Below, piece by piece: positions 1 to 5,826 of a stretch of DNA of 29,018 nucleotides. The notes under the pieces are model-generated. The model searched no databases. It was given only the letters and a program-made list of their open reading frames with translations, and was not told the DNA's origin. The translations under genes were made by a program, and so were the position numbers. The first letter of the stretch is position 1, and every line of letters begins with the position of its first letter. Where the stretch lies: positions 1 through 29,018 of IMG/VR virus record IMGVR_UViG_3300002519_000001. One strand, 5' to 3'. The DNA is from a virus.

Positions 1-67
1 ATTTGGGGGGTATTTGGGGGGACATAGCTAGGGTAGTGCTAGGGCATACAGACGAGGCGACGCCCGA
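1..67. repeat. Terminal direct repeat, left copy
   Basis: The first 67 bases are identical to bases 28952-29018. The match runs exactly to both contig ends. This is what a circular genome gives when the assembler leaves an overlap, or what a short terminal redundancy gives. The unique unit is about 28,951 bp. The copy begins inside the G-rich 11-bp tandem repeat, so the repeat number at the junction may be mis-assembled. Confidence 0.95.
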
Positions 68-275
68 TGCCTACAACCCCGGCGTACAGGCCGAGCTGAA
101 ACGCAGGCGGGACTCGACATTCTGGGCGTCGGACTACGGGCAGATGGTCGGGCGAATTGTCGTTGAGTCCTATGATGCCAAGAGGAGGGCCGATGGCTTG
201 GACAATACCGCAGACCTGGACGTCAACGATGGTCACGGGTGCGACCCTGAACACCCAGGTGAAAGCAAACCTTGA
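36..275 (+). CDS. Hypothetical protein at the circle junction
   Basis: A 79-residue ORF from a GTG; its first 32 bases are repeated at the far end of the contig. The frame is open upstream through the G-rich repeat back to about 28864, so a TTG at 3 or an earlier start is possible. No strong Shine-Dalgarno site decides it. Codons up to about base 190 have mostly G/C third positions, which favours real coding. The protein is charged (KRRRDSTFWASDYGQMVGR). I recognise no family. Its last 27 codons overlap the next gene, which has a good AGGAGG site, so the C-terminal part may be read-through. It sits between the last tail gene and the fibre-like genes, so a structural or late role is likely but not shown. 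Confidence 0.45.
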   Translation: MLGHTDEATPDAYNPGVQAELKRRRDSTFWASDYGQMVGRIVVESYDAKRRADGLDNTADLDVNDGHGCDPEHPGESKP

Positions 276-549
276 CGTCTTAGGAACACATGCCCACTCT
301 GGAGCAGCCGGGATGGGGTCTAGCACCCTCTCAGGGGTGTCCATTACGGGGTTGGAGACACCAACGCTCGCTGACCAATCTGGGTCGCCCTCTACGGCGG
401 GAAGGCTCCAGATGAACGGCAATGACCTGGAGTGGTACAACGGCTCTGCCGTGGTGGGGTTGTATGCCGACGGAGCGGCGGGAGTGGCAACCCTGCGAAC
501 CCTGGGCACTGGCGCACTCCAGGCGGCGGTTGGAACACATACACACTAG
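193..549 (+). CDS. Fibre-like minor structural protein
   Basis: 118 residues starting MAWTIPQTW, with AGGAGGG at 183-189 just before the ATG; an in-frame ATG at 157 lacks such a site. The N-terminus follows a pattern common in phage tail and fibre proteins: MAW.APRTW followed by a T..LNT.V..NL..L segment. A His-Ser-Gly stretch (GTHAHSGAAGMG) and Gly/Ser/Thr-rich repeats follow, ending in GTHTH. The next gene opens with the same pattern, so the two are tandem paralogues. Such proteins usually form trimeric β-structured appendages on tail or head. The structural role is inferred from family resemblance and position after the tail genes. Confidence 0.7.
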   Translation: MAWTIPQTWTSTMVTGATLNTQVKANLDVLGTHAHSGAAGMGSSTLSGVSITGLETPTLADQSGSPSTAGRLQMNGNDLEWYNGSAVVGLYADGAAGVATLRTLGTGALQAAVGTHTH

Positions 550-558
550 GGGTTAACT

Positions 559-1335
559 ATGGCCTGGACAGCACCGAGAGATTGGACAGCGATAACAGAC
601 GGGATCGTCACGGCGGCTCAGCTGAACACCGACGTGAGGGACAACTTGTCCTTCCTGGGCGGGACATCTGATCCGGCTACCGGCCATACCCACACGGGCG
701 CCGCAGGGATGGGGGCGAAAACCATGTCGGCCCTGACCCTGACCTCCCTGGGCACACTGACGTTCGCCGACCAATCGGAGAACCCTGATGCAGCCGGGGA
801 GCTTCAACGGAACGGGATTGACCTGGTCTGGTACGGGTCGTCAGTGGTGAACCTGTCGGCGGGAGATGCGGCCGCAGGTACGGCGAGTCTTAGAACCCTC
901 AACCAGGCATCGGCAACGGCGGCCGCAGCTGGCAACCACGTTCACACGCCCGCAACCCCCAATCAGCTGATTCTTGATGCGGGTGTCTACCTCAACACCG
1001 CTGACGAAAGCACCGTGGCGAGTGGAACCATCGTTGTGCAGGGTGCGAGTGAGGCGTTGGCAGTTGCGTCGACGTTCTTGATACCCGACGGCTCCGGTAA
1101 CACCTATACGATTCGGCTAAAATACAGCGGCCCATCCGCAGGGGACATCGCCACCATCACTAGCCTGGGACCGTCCACTTCCGACATTCATATCCTGCCG
1201 CCGTCAGGCACCGCTGGGATCATCACCCCGGCCGCAGCTGGCACGTTCACGATCACCGCAACCGTGGAGCGAACCGACGGATCGGCGTCATTCAATCCCA
1301 GGGCCACGATCTACGCCAGAGAAGTGGGTGCGTAA
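559..1335 (+). CDS. Fibre-like structural protein, longer paralogue
   Basis: 258 residues beginning MAWTAPRDW, followed by AAQLNTDVRDNLSFL and GHTHTGAAGMG. These match the opening of the preceding protein almost motif for motif. Residues 1-135 correspond to the whole upstream paralogue, ending in a similar GNHVHTP stretch. Residues about 136-258 are an added Thr/Gly-rich β-strand domain that could form the exposed tip. The gene starts nine bases after the previous stop. The pair looks like an ancient duplication in which one copy gained, or the other lost, a distal domain. Function as an appendage or fibre is inferred; no enzymatic motif is visible. Confidence 0.7.
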   Translation: MAWTAPRDWTAITDGIVTAAQLNTDVRDNLSFLGGTSDPATGHTHTGAAGMGAKTMSALTLTSLGTLTFADQSENPDAAGELQRNGIDLVWYGSSVVNLSAGDAAAGTASLRTLNQASATAAAAGNHVHTPATPNQLILDAGVYLNTADESTVASGTIVVQGASEALAVASTFLIPDGSGNTYTIRLKYSGPSAGDIATITSLGPSTSDIHILPPSGTAGIITPAAAGTFTITATVERTDGSASFNPRATIYAREVGA

Positions 1336-1364
1336 GACACCAATGCTGGCGAAGATGCTCTGAG

Positions 1365-1598
1365 ATGGCCGACAATGATCGGGACAAGGTCACGCTGTCG
1401 GGCCGGGAACTGATCATCCTGGTCATTTTCACGCCGGTTGTTTTCACCTGGTTGTTCCTGGGTGCGAGGATCGTGTGGTCGGCTAGTAGCAACCCAGAGA
1501 CCTTGGACAACATCGAGGGTCTCTTGACAGCCCTGGCGGTGATGACGGTGCCGGTGTCTATGGGTCTCACTGAGCTGTTCAAATCGAGGGACACGTGA
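1365..1598 (+). CDS. Small two-helix membrane protein, holin candidate
   Basis: 77 residues with two hydrophobic segments: about 14-37 (LIILVIFTPVVFTWLFLGARIVW) in two blocks, and about 50-66 (LLTALAVMTVPVSMGL). A charged N-terminus (MADNDRDK) and a short basic tail (FKSRDT) complete it. This size and topology fit a class II holin, and it lies at the start of a run of small membrane proteins after the fibre genes, where lysis genes often sit. The Shine-Dalgarno site is weak. No conserved holin motif is seen, so another membrane role is possible. Confidence 0.55.
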   Translation: MADNDRDKVTLSGRELIILVIFTPVVFTWLFLGARIVWSASSNPETLDNIEGLLTALAVMTVPVSMGLTELFKSRDT

Positions 1599-1599
1599 C

Positions 1600-2523
1600 A
1601 TGAAAAAGCTACAGTTGGTCGTCAAATCTCGGCGGGTCTATTTCCCGACATTGCGTCTCCCAATCGTGGGAGTGGGTGTCACGTTGCCGTTTGACTTCTC
1701 GGTTGGGCTGCCTAGTCTAGAGGGGGTTAACCTCGGCTCTAGGATCAAGAGCATCGTCGCCATGACTCTGGTGGTGTCGGGGCTGGTTATCAGCGGGGCC
1801 ATCTATTTTGCAATTCATGGCATCGACCCTGCTCCCGTCTGGCCCCAGTCGGCGTCCTACGATGCCGCCAGGGCGCAGCGATTGGGTCAGGAACAGCTGG
1901 GGGTCGGAGACGACATACCGGACGATATTCAGCAAGGAACGATGACCCTTGAATTGAACATCGGAGGAGCCAGGATCGAGTCGATCAAGTTCAGTGACAT
2001 GAGCGTGGGCAAGGCATCCGGTCTAACAGATGCCATAGCCATCAGCTCGTCATCCGGGAAAATCCTATGCGAGACGCTCCAGCTGATCGATGTCGAGGCC
2101 ACCGATCTGACATTCGCCACCTCGACGGCCTACGCTCTCACCATCTCCACCACCACCGCCGACGGTCTTAGCATCTCCCCTACCCTCTCCAGCGATCCGG
2201 TCAAATATGCTTTCGGCTCCACCCGTGGAGCCTTGAACGTCCCAGAGGTTAGCGGCGGCACGTTTGACAGAATCCTGATCTCATCCAGTGCCACCTCAAC
2301 CGTGGGGCTAATCTCGTTTGAGAGGGTGAAAGCCTACGGCGCAGGGATCACCATCACCGACATCCAGTGCGGTGAGGTGATCATCAGGGGAACCGATGCC
2401 GACGAGAGCGTGTTCGGGGATGGGACCGGTATCGATAGTGCTTCATTCACCGTGGCAAATAGCGTCAAGATTCAATCCTCCACGCTCACCGGAAATGTCG
2501 AGCGTCCCGTGTCAGTCAAGTGA
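1600..2523 (+). CDS. Membrane-anchored β-repeat protein, unknown function
   Basis: 307 residues. The basic N-terminus (MKKLQLVVKSRRVYF) is followed by one transmembrane segment at about 50-73 (SIVAMTLVVSGLVISGAIYF). The rest is a long Ser/Thr/Ile-rich region resembling a parallel β-helix, with short repeats such as LTFATST and LTISTTTADGLSIS. The ATG follows the previous stop (TGACATG) with GAGG nine bases upstream. The shape suggests a membrane-anchored extracytoplasmic β-solenoid. It could be a spanin-like or host-surface protein, or a virion protein with a transmembrane anchor. I do not recognise a family. Its stop overlaps the next GTG start. Confidence 0.6.
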   Translation: MKKLQLVVKSRRVYFPTLRLPIVGVGVTLPFDFSVGLPSLEGVNLGSRIKSIVAMTLVVSGLVISGAIYFAIHGIDPAPVWPQSASYDAARAQRLGQEQLGVGDDIPDDIQQGTMTLELNIGGARIESIKFSDMSVGKASGLTDAIAISSSSGKILCETLQLIDVEATDLTFATSTAYALTISTTTADGLSISPTLSSDPVKYAFGSTRGALNVPEVSGGTFDRILISSSATSTVGLISFERVKAYGAGITITDIQCGEVIIRGTDADESVFGDGTGIDSASFTVANSVKIQSSTLTGNVERPVSVK

Positions 2524-2645
2524 GGCGTGACGATATAAGGCTCAGAATCGAGTCGGCAGTGTACAACCACCAGTCCGTCCGGGTAATCGCCTCTCTGGGG
2601 CTGTTGGGTGGGTTAGGGTGGCTGCTAGTTAAGGCCAGGAGGTGA
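2520..2645 (+). CDS. Small single-TM protein
   Basis: A 41-residue ORF opening at a GTG that overlaps the previous stop as GTGA, a classic translational coupling arrangement. It has a charged N-terminal half (VRRDDIRLRIESAVYNHQS) and one hydrophobic helix with a basic end (VIASLGLLGGLGWLLVKARR). It is too short for routine ORF calling. Position and topology suggest a lysis-accessory or holin-partner peptide, but nothing identifies the family. Confidence 0.55.
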   Translation: MRRDDIRLRIESAVYNHQSVRVIASLGLLGGLGWLLVKARR

Positions 2646-2649
2646 GCTA

Positions 2650-2817
2650 ATGAGTTGGCTTGGAAAGGTCCGTCCGCAAATCTTATTGGCGATCCTGACG
2701 CTGGGAACTATTTCTGGGCTATCGATACTCAACGGGGACATCGAGTACATTGCCGTCGCAACCGGTTGCACCGGTGGGATCATCGCCCTGGGGATGAAGC
2801 TTCTCGAAGGGGAGTAG
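2650..2817 (+). CDS. Short holin-like membrane protein
   Basis: 55 residues from an ATG at 2650, preceded by an excellent AGGAGGTGA four bases upstream; that site overlaps the stop of the previous small gene. Two hydrophobic stretches are visible: residues 11-27 (ILLAILTLGTISGLSIL) and 33-52 (YIAVATGCTGGIIALGMKLL), with a short acidic tail LEGE. This hairpin topology matches many short phage holins. Together with the neighbouring membrane proteins it marks this as the likely lysis region, although no endolysin is recognisable. Confidence 0.6.
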   Translation: MSWLGKVRPQILLAILTLGTISGLSILNGDIEYIAVATGCTGGIIALGMKLLEGE

Positions 2818-2870
2818 GGTTGAACGCTGGGACCAGGGTTACCCCACCTCAAGGTGTTGGAGAATGAGTA

Positions 2871-2957
2871 GTGATTGATACAGCTGTGAAATGGGCGACG
2901 CTTGGGATCTGTGCCGGGGTCTGGGTGACCCTGGTCTACCTGGTGGCACGAGGGTGA
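2871..2957 (+). CDS. 28-residue membrane peptide
   Basis: GTG at 2871, GGAGA about eight bases upstream. The peptide is essentially one transmembrane helix (TLGICAGVWVTLVYLVA) with charged ends. Its stop overlaps the next ATG as TGATG. It could be a lysis accessory peptide or a chance ORF; the coupling and the hydrophobic pattern favour a real gene. Confidence 0.4.
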   Translation: MIDTAVKWATLGICAGVWVTLVYLVARG

Positions 2958-3076
2958 TGCTCTCAGGTTTATGGTCGAAGGTCACAGGGTTGGTGGTGAA
3001 CCAGACTCATATGGCGTACTGGACAGACTTAGCCAATGGCCCATGTGTCTGGCACTGGGACCGGTATGGAGGATAA
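2957..3076 (+). CDS. Hypothetical 39-residue protein
   Basis: ATG overlapping the previous stop as TGATG. The peptide is Trp/Tyr-rich (LWSKVTGLVVNQTHMAYW, HWDRYGG) with no clear motif. It is the last ORF before the terminator at 3137, so if translated it closes the late transcript. No family is recognised. Confidence 0.4.
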   Translation: MLSGLWSKVTGLVVNQTHMAYWTDLANGPCVWHWDRYGG

Positions 3077-3136
3077 AGGCCGCCAGAACCAAAAGACCAG
3101 GATGTTATAGAATACGCAGCGTCTTCCTCTTCTCTT

Positions 3137-3173
3137 GGGCTGTCAGCTCAATCTTCCTCTGAGCTGGCAGCCC
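3137..3173 (+). terminator. Rho-independent terminator after the late operon
   Basis: A 14-bp stem, GGGCTGTCAGCTCA pairing with TGAGCTGGCAGCCC through a single G-U wobble, around a 9-nt loop (3151-3159). TTCTCTTTGT follows it. It lies 60 bases after the last late ORF and before the early-type promoter, so it separates the late transcript from the next block. Confidence 0.85.
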
Positions 3174-3212
3174 TTCTCTTTGTCTCCGAAACTCCCCCGA
3201 ATGCTCGAGGTT

Positions 3213-3250
3213 CCGACAGCTGTCGGCAGCTTCTGGAATCGGTGCCAGAA
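3213..3250. promoter_or_regulatory. Two inverted repeats upstream of the promoter
   Basis: CCGACAGCTGTCGG (3213-3226) is a perfect 14-bp palindrome. TTCTGG (3231-3236) and CCAGAA (3245-3250) form a second inverted repeat. Both lie just upstream of the TTGACA promoter, so they look like regulator-binding sites. The regulator is unknown. Confidence 0.5.
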
Positions 3251-3266
3251 TCACGCCACAAACTAC

Positions 3267-3296
3267 TTGACACCTGTATACTACTAAAGTAGTATA
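3267..3296 (+). promoter_or_regulatory. Sigma70-type promoter overlapped by a perfect operator palindrome
   Basis: TTGACA at 3267-3272, then 17 bases, then TAGTAT (3290-3295) as the -10. Bases 3277-3296 form the perfect palindrome TATACTACT-AA-AGTAGTATA, which covers the spacer and the -10. A dimeric repressor bound there would block polymerase. Transcription would start about 35 bases before the ATG at 3342. I saw no second copy of this palindrome in the window. Confidence 0.7.
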
Positions 3297-3305
3297 TCTC
3301 CATCA

Positions 3306-3341
3306 GGGTTGTGACCTACCACAGACGAGAAGGAGAAGAGA
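3306..3341 (+). promoter_or_regulatory. Start-associated leader repeat, copy 1
   Basis: First of three 36-nt leaders that end exactly at a gene start. It contains GTGACCTACCAC and GAGAAGGAGAAGA, the latter supplying the AAGGAG ribosome site. A GTG at 3311 opens a micro-ORF 31 nt before the main ATG, reading V-T-Y-H-R-R-E-G-E-E and ending at 3442 in a different frame from the gene. Confidence 0.75.
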
Positions 3342-3767
3342 ATGAAAGCAACCACGACGGCAACGACCTCCCGCACCGGCACTCCTGTCTGGATCGTCTC
3401 ATGGGGGCCTGGCCTCACGCAGACAGTCGTCTGCCTCAGTGAGGCTGAGGCCACCAAGGTGGGAAGGGAGAAGGCCAACTACTTCTCAGTCACCAAGAGA
3501 GTGGAGCCTCTCGTGACTGAGGGGAAGAAGTGGAACTACAAGAAGGTCAATGAGCATCAGAAATTCCTTCCAGACAACTTTAGCCCCATCGCATACATGC
3601 TCTGTGAGCAACTGGTAGGCCAGTCAGATGATGACATCAAGGTCTGTGAAGAGGTTGCTGCTATTGAAGTTGATGCTCCAAGTGGCAAGAGTTCAATGTA
3701 CTGCAAGGCCCATGCTAATGAGAGACTCCTTGGACTACCACCAATGTTCTCTCAGGCCACTTCTTAG
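3342..3767 (+). CDS. Hypothetical protein, first cassette gene
   Basis: 141 residues. The ATG follows leader copy 1 with AAGGAG nine bases upstream. The N-terminus is Thr-rich (MKATTTATTSRTGTP). The middle is mixed charged. Cysteines at LCEQLVG, VCEEVAAIE and MYCKAHANE near the C-terminus could bind metal, but no standard zinc-finger spacing is evident. It is the first gene after the operator-controlled promoter, so it should be expressed early. It belongs to the CpG-poor block, though its first third still has ordinary CpG. It is followed by a GAGCCATCAAC hairpin. No known family is recognised. Confidence 0.75.
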   Translation: MKATTTATTSRTGTPVWIVSWGPGLTQTVVCLSEAEATKVGREKANYFSVTKRVEPLVTEGKKWNYKKVNEHQKFLPDNFSPIAYMLCEQLVGQSDDDIKVCEEVAAIEVDAPSGKSSMYCKAHANERLLGLPPMFSQATS

Positions 3768-3780
3768 TTGGCACTCACTA

Positions 3781-3809
3781 GAGCCATCAACTCACAAGGT
3801 TGATGGCTC
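3781..3809 (+). terminator. Cassette hairpin 1
   Basis: GAGCCATCAAC (3781-3791) pairs perfectly with GTTGATGGCTC (3799-3809) over a 7-nt loop, 13 bases after the stop. A second small hairpin, GGTCTG/CAGACC (3814-3829), follows. The U content downstream is modest, so it may attenuate rather than end transcription. It matches hairpins at 4077 and 5750 with compensatory changes. Confidence 0.7.
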
Positions 3810-3835
3810 TGTTGGTCTGTCAACAGACCTCAATA

Positions 3836-3871
3836 GGGTGATGACCTACCATCTGAGAGAAGGAGAAGAAG
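3836..3871 (+). promoter_or_regulatory. Start-associated leader repeat, copy 2
   Basis: Contains ATGACCTACCAT and GAGAAGGAGAAGA. The micro-ORF ATG at 3841 is again 31 nt before the main ATG and reads M-T-Y-H-L-R-E-G-E-E. It stays open to 3954, overlapping the first half of the gene out of frame. Confidence 0.75.
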
Positions 3872-4060
3872 ATGACAAAGAAGTTCAAGGCAGTAGTGGC
3901 GTACCACTCAAAGAAGGCAGGATGCCCATATCTGGTGATGAAGATTCAAGGTGAGAAACCAGCCATCAATGGCCTGTATAGAGTGGGCATGTGGCTTGAT
4001 GAGAAGAGCGTTGAGAGCCTTGGAAAGTTCGCAGACCTGACAGTCATCATTGGCAAGTAG
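3872..4060 (+). CDS. Small hypothetical protein, second cassette gene
   Basis: 62 residues, basic at the N-terminus (MTKKFKAVVAYHSKKAGCP), compact, with alternating hydrophobics (YLVMKIQGEKPAINGLYRVGMW) that suggest a small β-rich fold. The ATG follows leader copy 2, whose AAGGAG serves as ribosome site. A shadow frame beginning at the leader micro-ORF overlaps it to 3954. CpG is scarce (three by hand count). No family is recognised. Placement between two hairpins makes it a self-contained cassette, perhaps expressed at its own level. Confidence 0.7.
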   Translation: MTKKFKAVVAYHSKKAGCPYLVMKIQGEKPAINGLYRVGMWLDEKSVESLGKFADLTVIIGK

Positions 4061-4076
4061 TTAATCCTCCCACCTT

Positions 4077-4108
4077 GAGCCATCAAGTTGTGGCTGGCTT
4101 GATGGCTC
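4077..4108 (+). terminator. Cassette hairpin 2
   Basis: GAGCCATCAAG (4077-4087) pairs perfectly with CTTGATGGCTC (4098-4108) over a 10-nt loop. Relative to hairpin 1 the innermost pair is changed from C-G to G-C. No U-tract follows, so it is more likely an RNA-processing or attenuation structure than a full terminator. Confidence 0.65.
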
Positions 4109-4134
4109 ACATGGGTGAGTTAACCCAACAAATA

Positions 4135-4170
4135 AGGTGATGACTTACCATCAAAGAGAAGGAGAAGAGG
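4135..4170 (+). promoter_or_regulatory. Start-associated leader repeat, copy 3
   Basis: Contains ATGACTTACCAT and GAGAAGGAGAAGA. The micro-ORF ATG at 4140 lies 31 nt before the main ATG, reads M-T-Y-H-Q-R-E-G-E-E, and stops at 4187, 16 codons in all. Confidence 0.75.
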
Positions 4171-5664
4171 ATGAAGGCAAGATTTGAGGTCAGCACTGAG
4201 GGCATGAAGGGTCTGCATGATGGCAGACCCTTGTGGTCTTTGGTCAAGGAACTGGTAGCCAATGCATGGGATGAGGAGACCACCATCTGCAAGGTGACCA
4301 TTGATGGTCATGAAGAGGTCTTTAGTGGTGGAGAGGTCAAGGGATTCATTGAGGTGGCTGTTGAGGATGATGGTGGAGGATTCAAGGACATTGCTGATGC
4401 CTTCACCTTGATGGCTCCAACGTCCAAGAGGCAGGAGACAGGAGTCAGAGGAAGGTTCAACATAGGAGAGAAGGAAATCCTCTCTGTTGCTCTTGAGGGC
4501 AAGGTTGAGACTGTTGGAACCACCATCGCCTTCCCAAGAGAAGGTGGCAGAGTGGTCACCAAGAACAAGAGGAAGAAGGGAACCATCGTCTCTGCCATTG
4601 TTGAGAGACCACTGAGTGAGGTTGAAGAGACTGAGAAGGCTCTCCTTGAGTTCCTGCCACCAAGCCATATCACCTACACGATCAATGGCAAGGTGGTTGA
4701 GCCACGCAAGAAGGTGGGAGTGGCTGAAGGCATCCTCCACACAGTCCTCGCAACTGGCATTGGTCAGCCACTCAGGTATTCCTACAGGAAGACCAAGATT
4801 GACATCTTTGAGCCACGCAATGGAGAAGGCCATATCTACGAGATGGGCATCACCATTCAACCCTTGGATATGCCTTATGACGTAGACATCCAACAGAAAG
4901 TTCCCATGCCACCAAATAGGGACACAGTGACTGCCAGATACCTTCAAGATGTTTACTCTCACGTCCTCTCAGTGGTGGCTGATGACCTTGACCAGTCAGA
5001 GGCGTCAGAGAGTTGGGTTCAGATGGCTGTTGAGGATGATGACACCTCTGATGAGGTGGTTGAGAAGGTCATGAAGACCAAACTGGGAGAGAATGCAGTC
5101 CTCTGGTCAAATGACATCCAAGCCAATGAGATGGCACATGCCTCTGGCATGGACTTGATCAAGCCAAGAACCCTCTCCAAGGTTGAGAGGGACAGGTTCA
5201 AGGCTGTTGGCTTGCTCACTGCCAAGGAAGGCTATGGAGTCAAGACTGGTGACAGTGGCGAACTCAAGGTCTTGGATGGCAAGGACATCACCACTGAAAT
5301 GCATCTGGTGGGAGACTATGCTGAGTGGCTCTGCGAGCAACTCATAGGCTTCAGATGCTCAATCAGATTCATCAAGATGAAGGGACTGGCTAGAGAGCAT
5401 CAGAGACTGGCTCAGTATGGCAACAGGACTCTGGATTTCGTGGTGGACACTCTAGGGAAGGACTGGTTCCAGATGGAGAATGACTCTCCTTCATGGGAGC
5501 AGACCTCTCTCATCATCCACGAGTTGGCTCATGAGGGAGAGATTGACCATCTTCCCCACACTGGTGACTATGTCCACAGGATTGCAGACCTTGGAGCCAA
5601 GGCCACTCACCTTGCCATCAGCAAGGGTTGGTGGACTGGTGCCACTCCTTGCCCACGTAAGTAG
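4171..5664 (+). CDS. GHKL ATPase fused to an HExxH metalloprotease-like domain
   Basis: 497 residues. The N-terminal part carries the GHKL (gyrase/Hsp90/histidine kinase/MutL) ATP-binding signatures. An N-box KELVANAWDE gives E27 and N31, EDDGGGF gives the DxGxG element at 66-70, and a glycine-rich lid RGRFNIGEK lies at 93-101. Near the C-terminus, IIHELAHEGEIDH contains HELAH at 450-454, the zinc-metalloprotease HExxH signature, with further His at 460 and 463 as possible third ligands. The middle (about 230-440) has no motif I recognise. T4 rIIA-like proteins are phage GHKL ATPases, but I do not know them to carry HExxH. The gene starts at leader copy 3 and is strongly CpG-depleted (about 16 CpG in 1.5 kb). 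ATP-dependent peptidase activity is inference; the zinc site could be structural. Confidence 0.8.
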   Translation: MKARFEVSTEGMKGLHDGRPLWSLVKELVANAWDEETTICKVTIDGHEEVFSGGEVKGFIEVAVEDDGGGFKDIADAFTLMAPTSKRQETGVRGRFNIGEKEILSVALEGKVETVGTTIAFPREGGRVVTKNKRKKGTIVSAIVERPLSEVEETEKALLEFLPPSHITYTINGKVVEPRKKVGVAEGILHTVLATGIGQPLRYSYRKTKIDIFEPRNGEGHIYEMGITIQPLDMPYDVDIQQKVPMPPNRDTVTARYLQDVYSHVLSVVADDLDQSEASESWVQMAVEDDDTSDEVVEKVMKTKLGENAVLWSNDIQANEMAHASGMDLIKPRTLSKVERDRFKAVGLLTAKEGYGVKTGDSGELKVLDGKDITTEMHLVGDYAEWLCEQLIGFRCSIRFIKMKGLAREHQRLAQYGNRTLDFVVDTLGKDWFQMENDSPSWEQTSLIIHELAHEGEIDHLPHTGDYVHRIADLGAKATHLAISKGWWTGATPCPRK

Positions 5665-5749
5665 CCAGACAAGCCAAACAAGCAGCAAGGAGAGCCTATA
5701 GCAGAGCCTGACCTCAGTTTAGACCTCACATAGTTTCAGAGATCATCTT

Positions 5750-5785
5750 GAGCCACCAAGATAACTTGGTGGCTCATTTTGTTTT
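5750..5785 (+). terminator. Cassette hairpin 3 with U-tract
   Basis: GAGCCACCAAG (5750-5760), ATAA loop, CTTGGTGGCTC (5765-5775), then ATTTTGTTTT. This is a full rho-independent terminator. It is a variant of hairpins 1 and 2, with a T-A pair replaced by C-G while pairing is kept. The 85 bases between the GHKL stop and this hairpin hold no visible gene. Confidence 0.85.
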
Positions 5786-5826
5786 GGTGGTTCAACATGG
5801 TCTCTGAAGAGAGGAAGGAGAGACTT

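Noticed and set aside
3306-4170. Leader repeats as promoters
   Set aside because: They contain no -35/-10 pair. Their position against the start codons and AAGGAG content fit translation-start elements better.
4120-4962. 280-codon ORF on the minus strand
   Set aside because: It lies opposite the GHKL gene, which has clear motifs and a ribosome site. The antisense frame is open because of the biased composition of the block.
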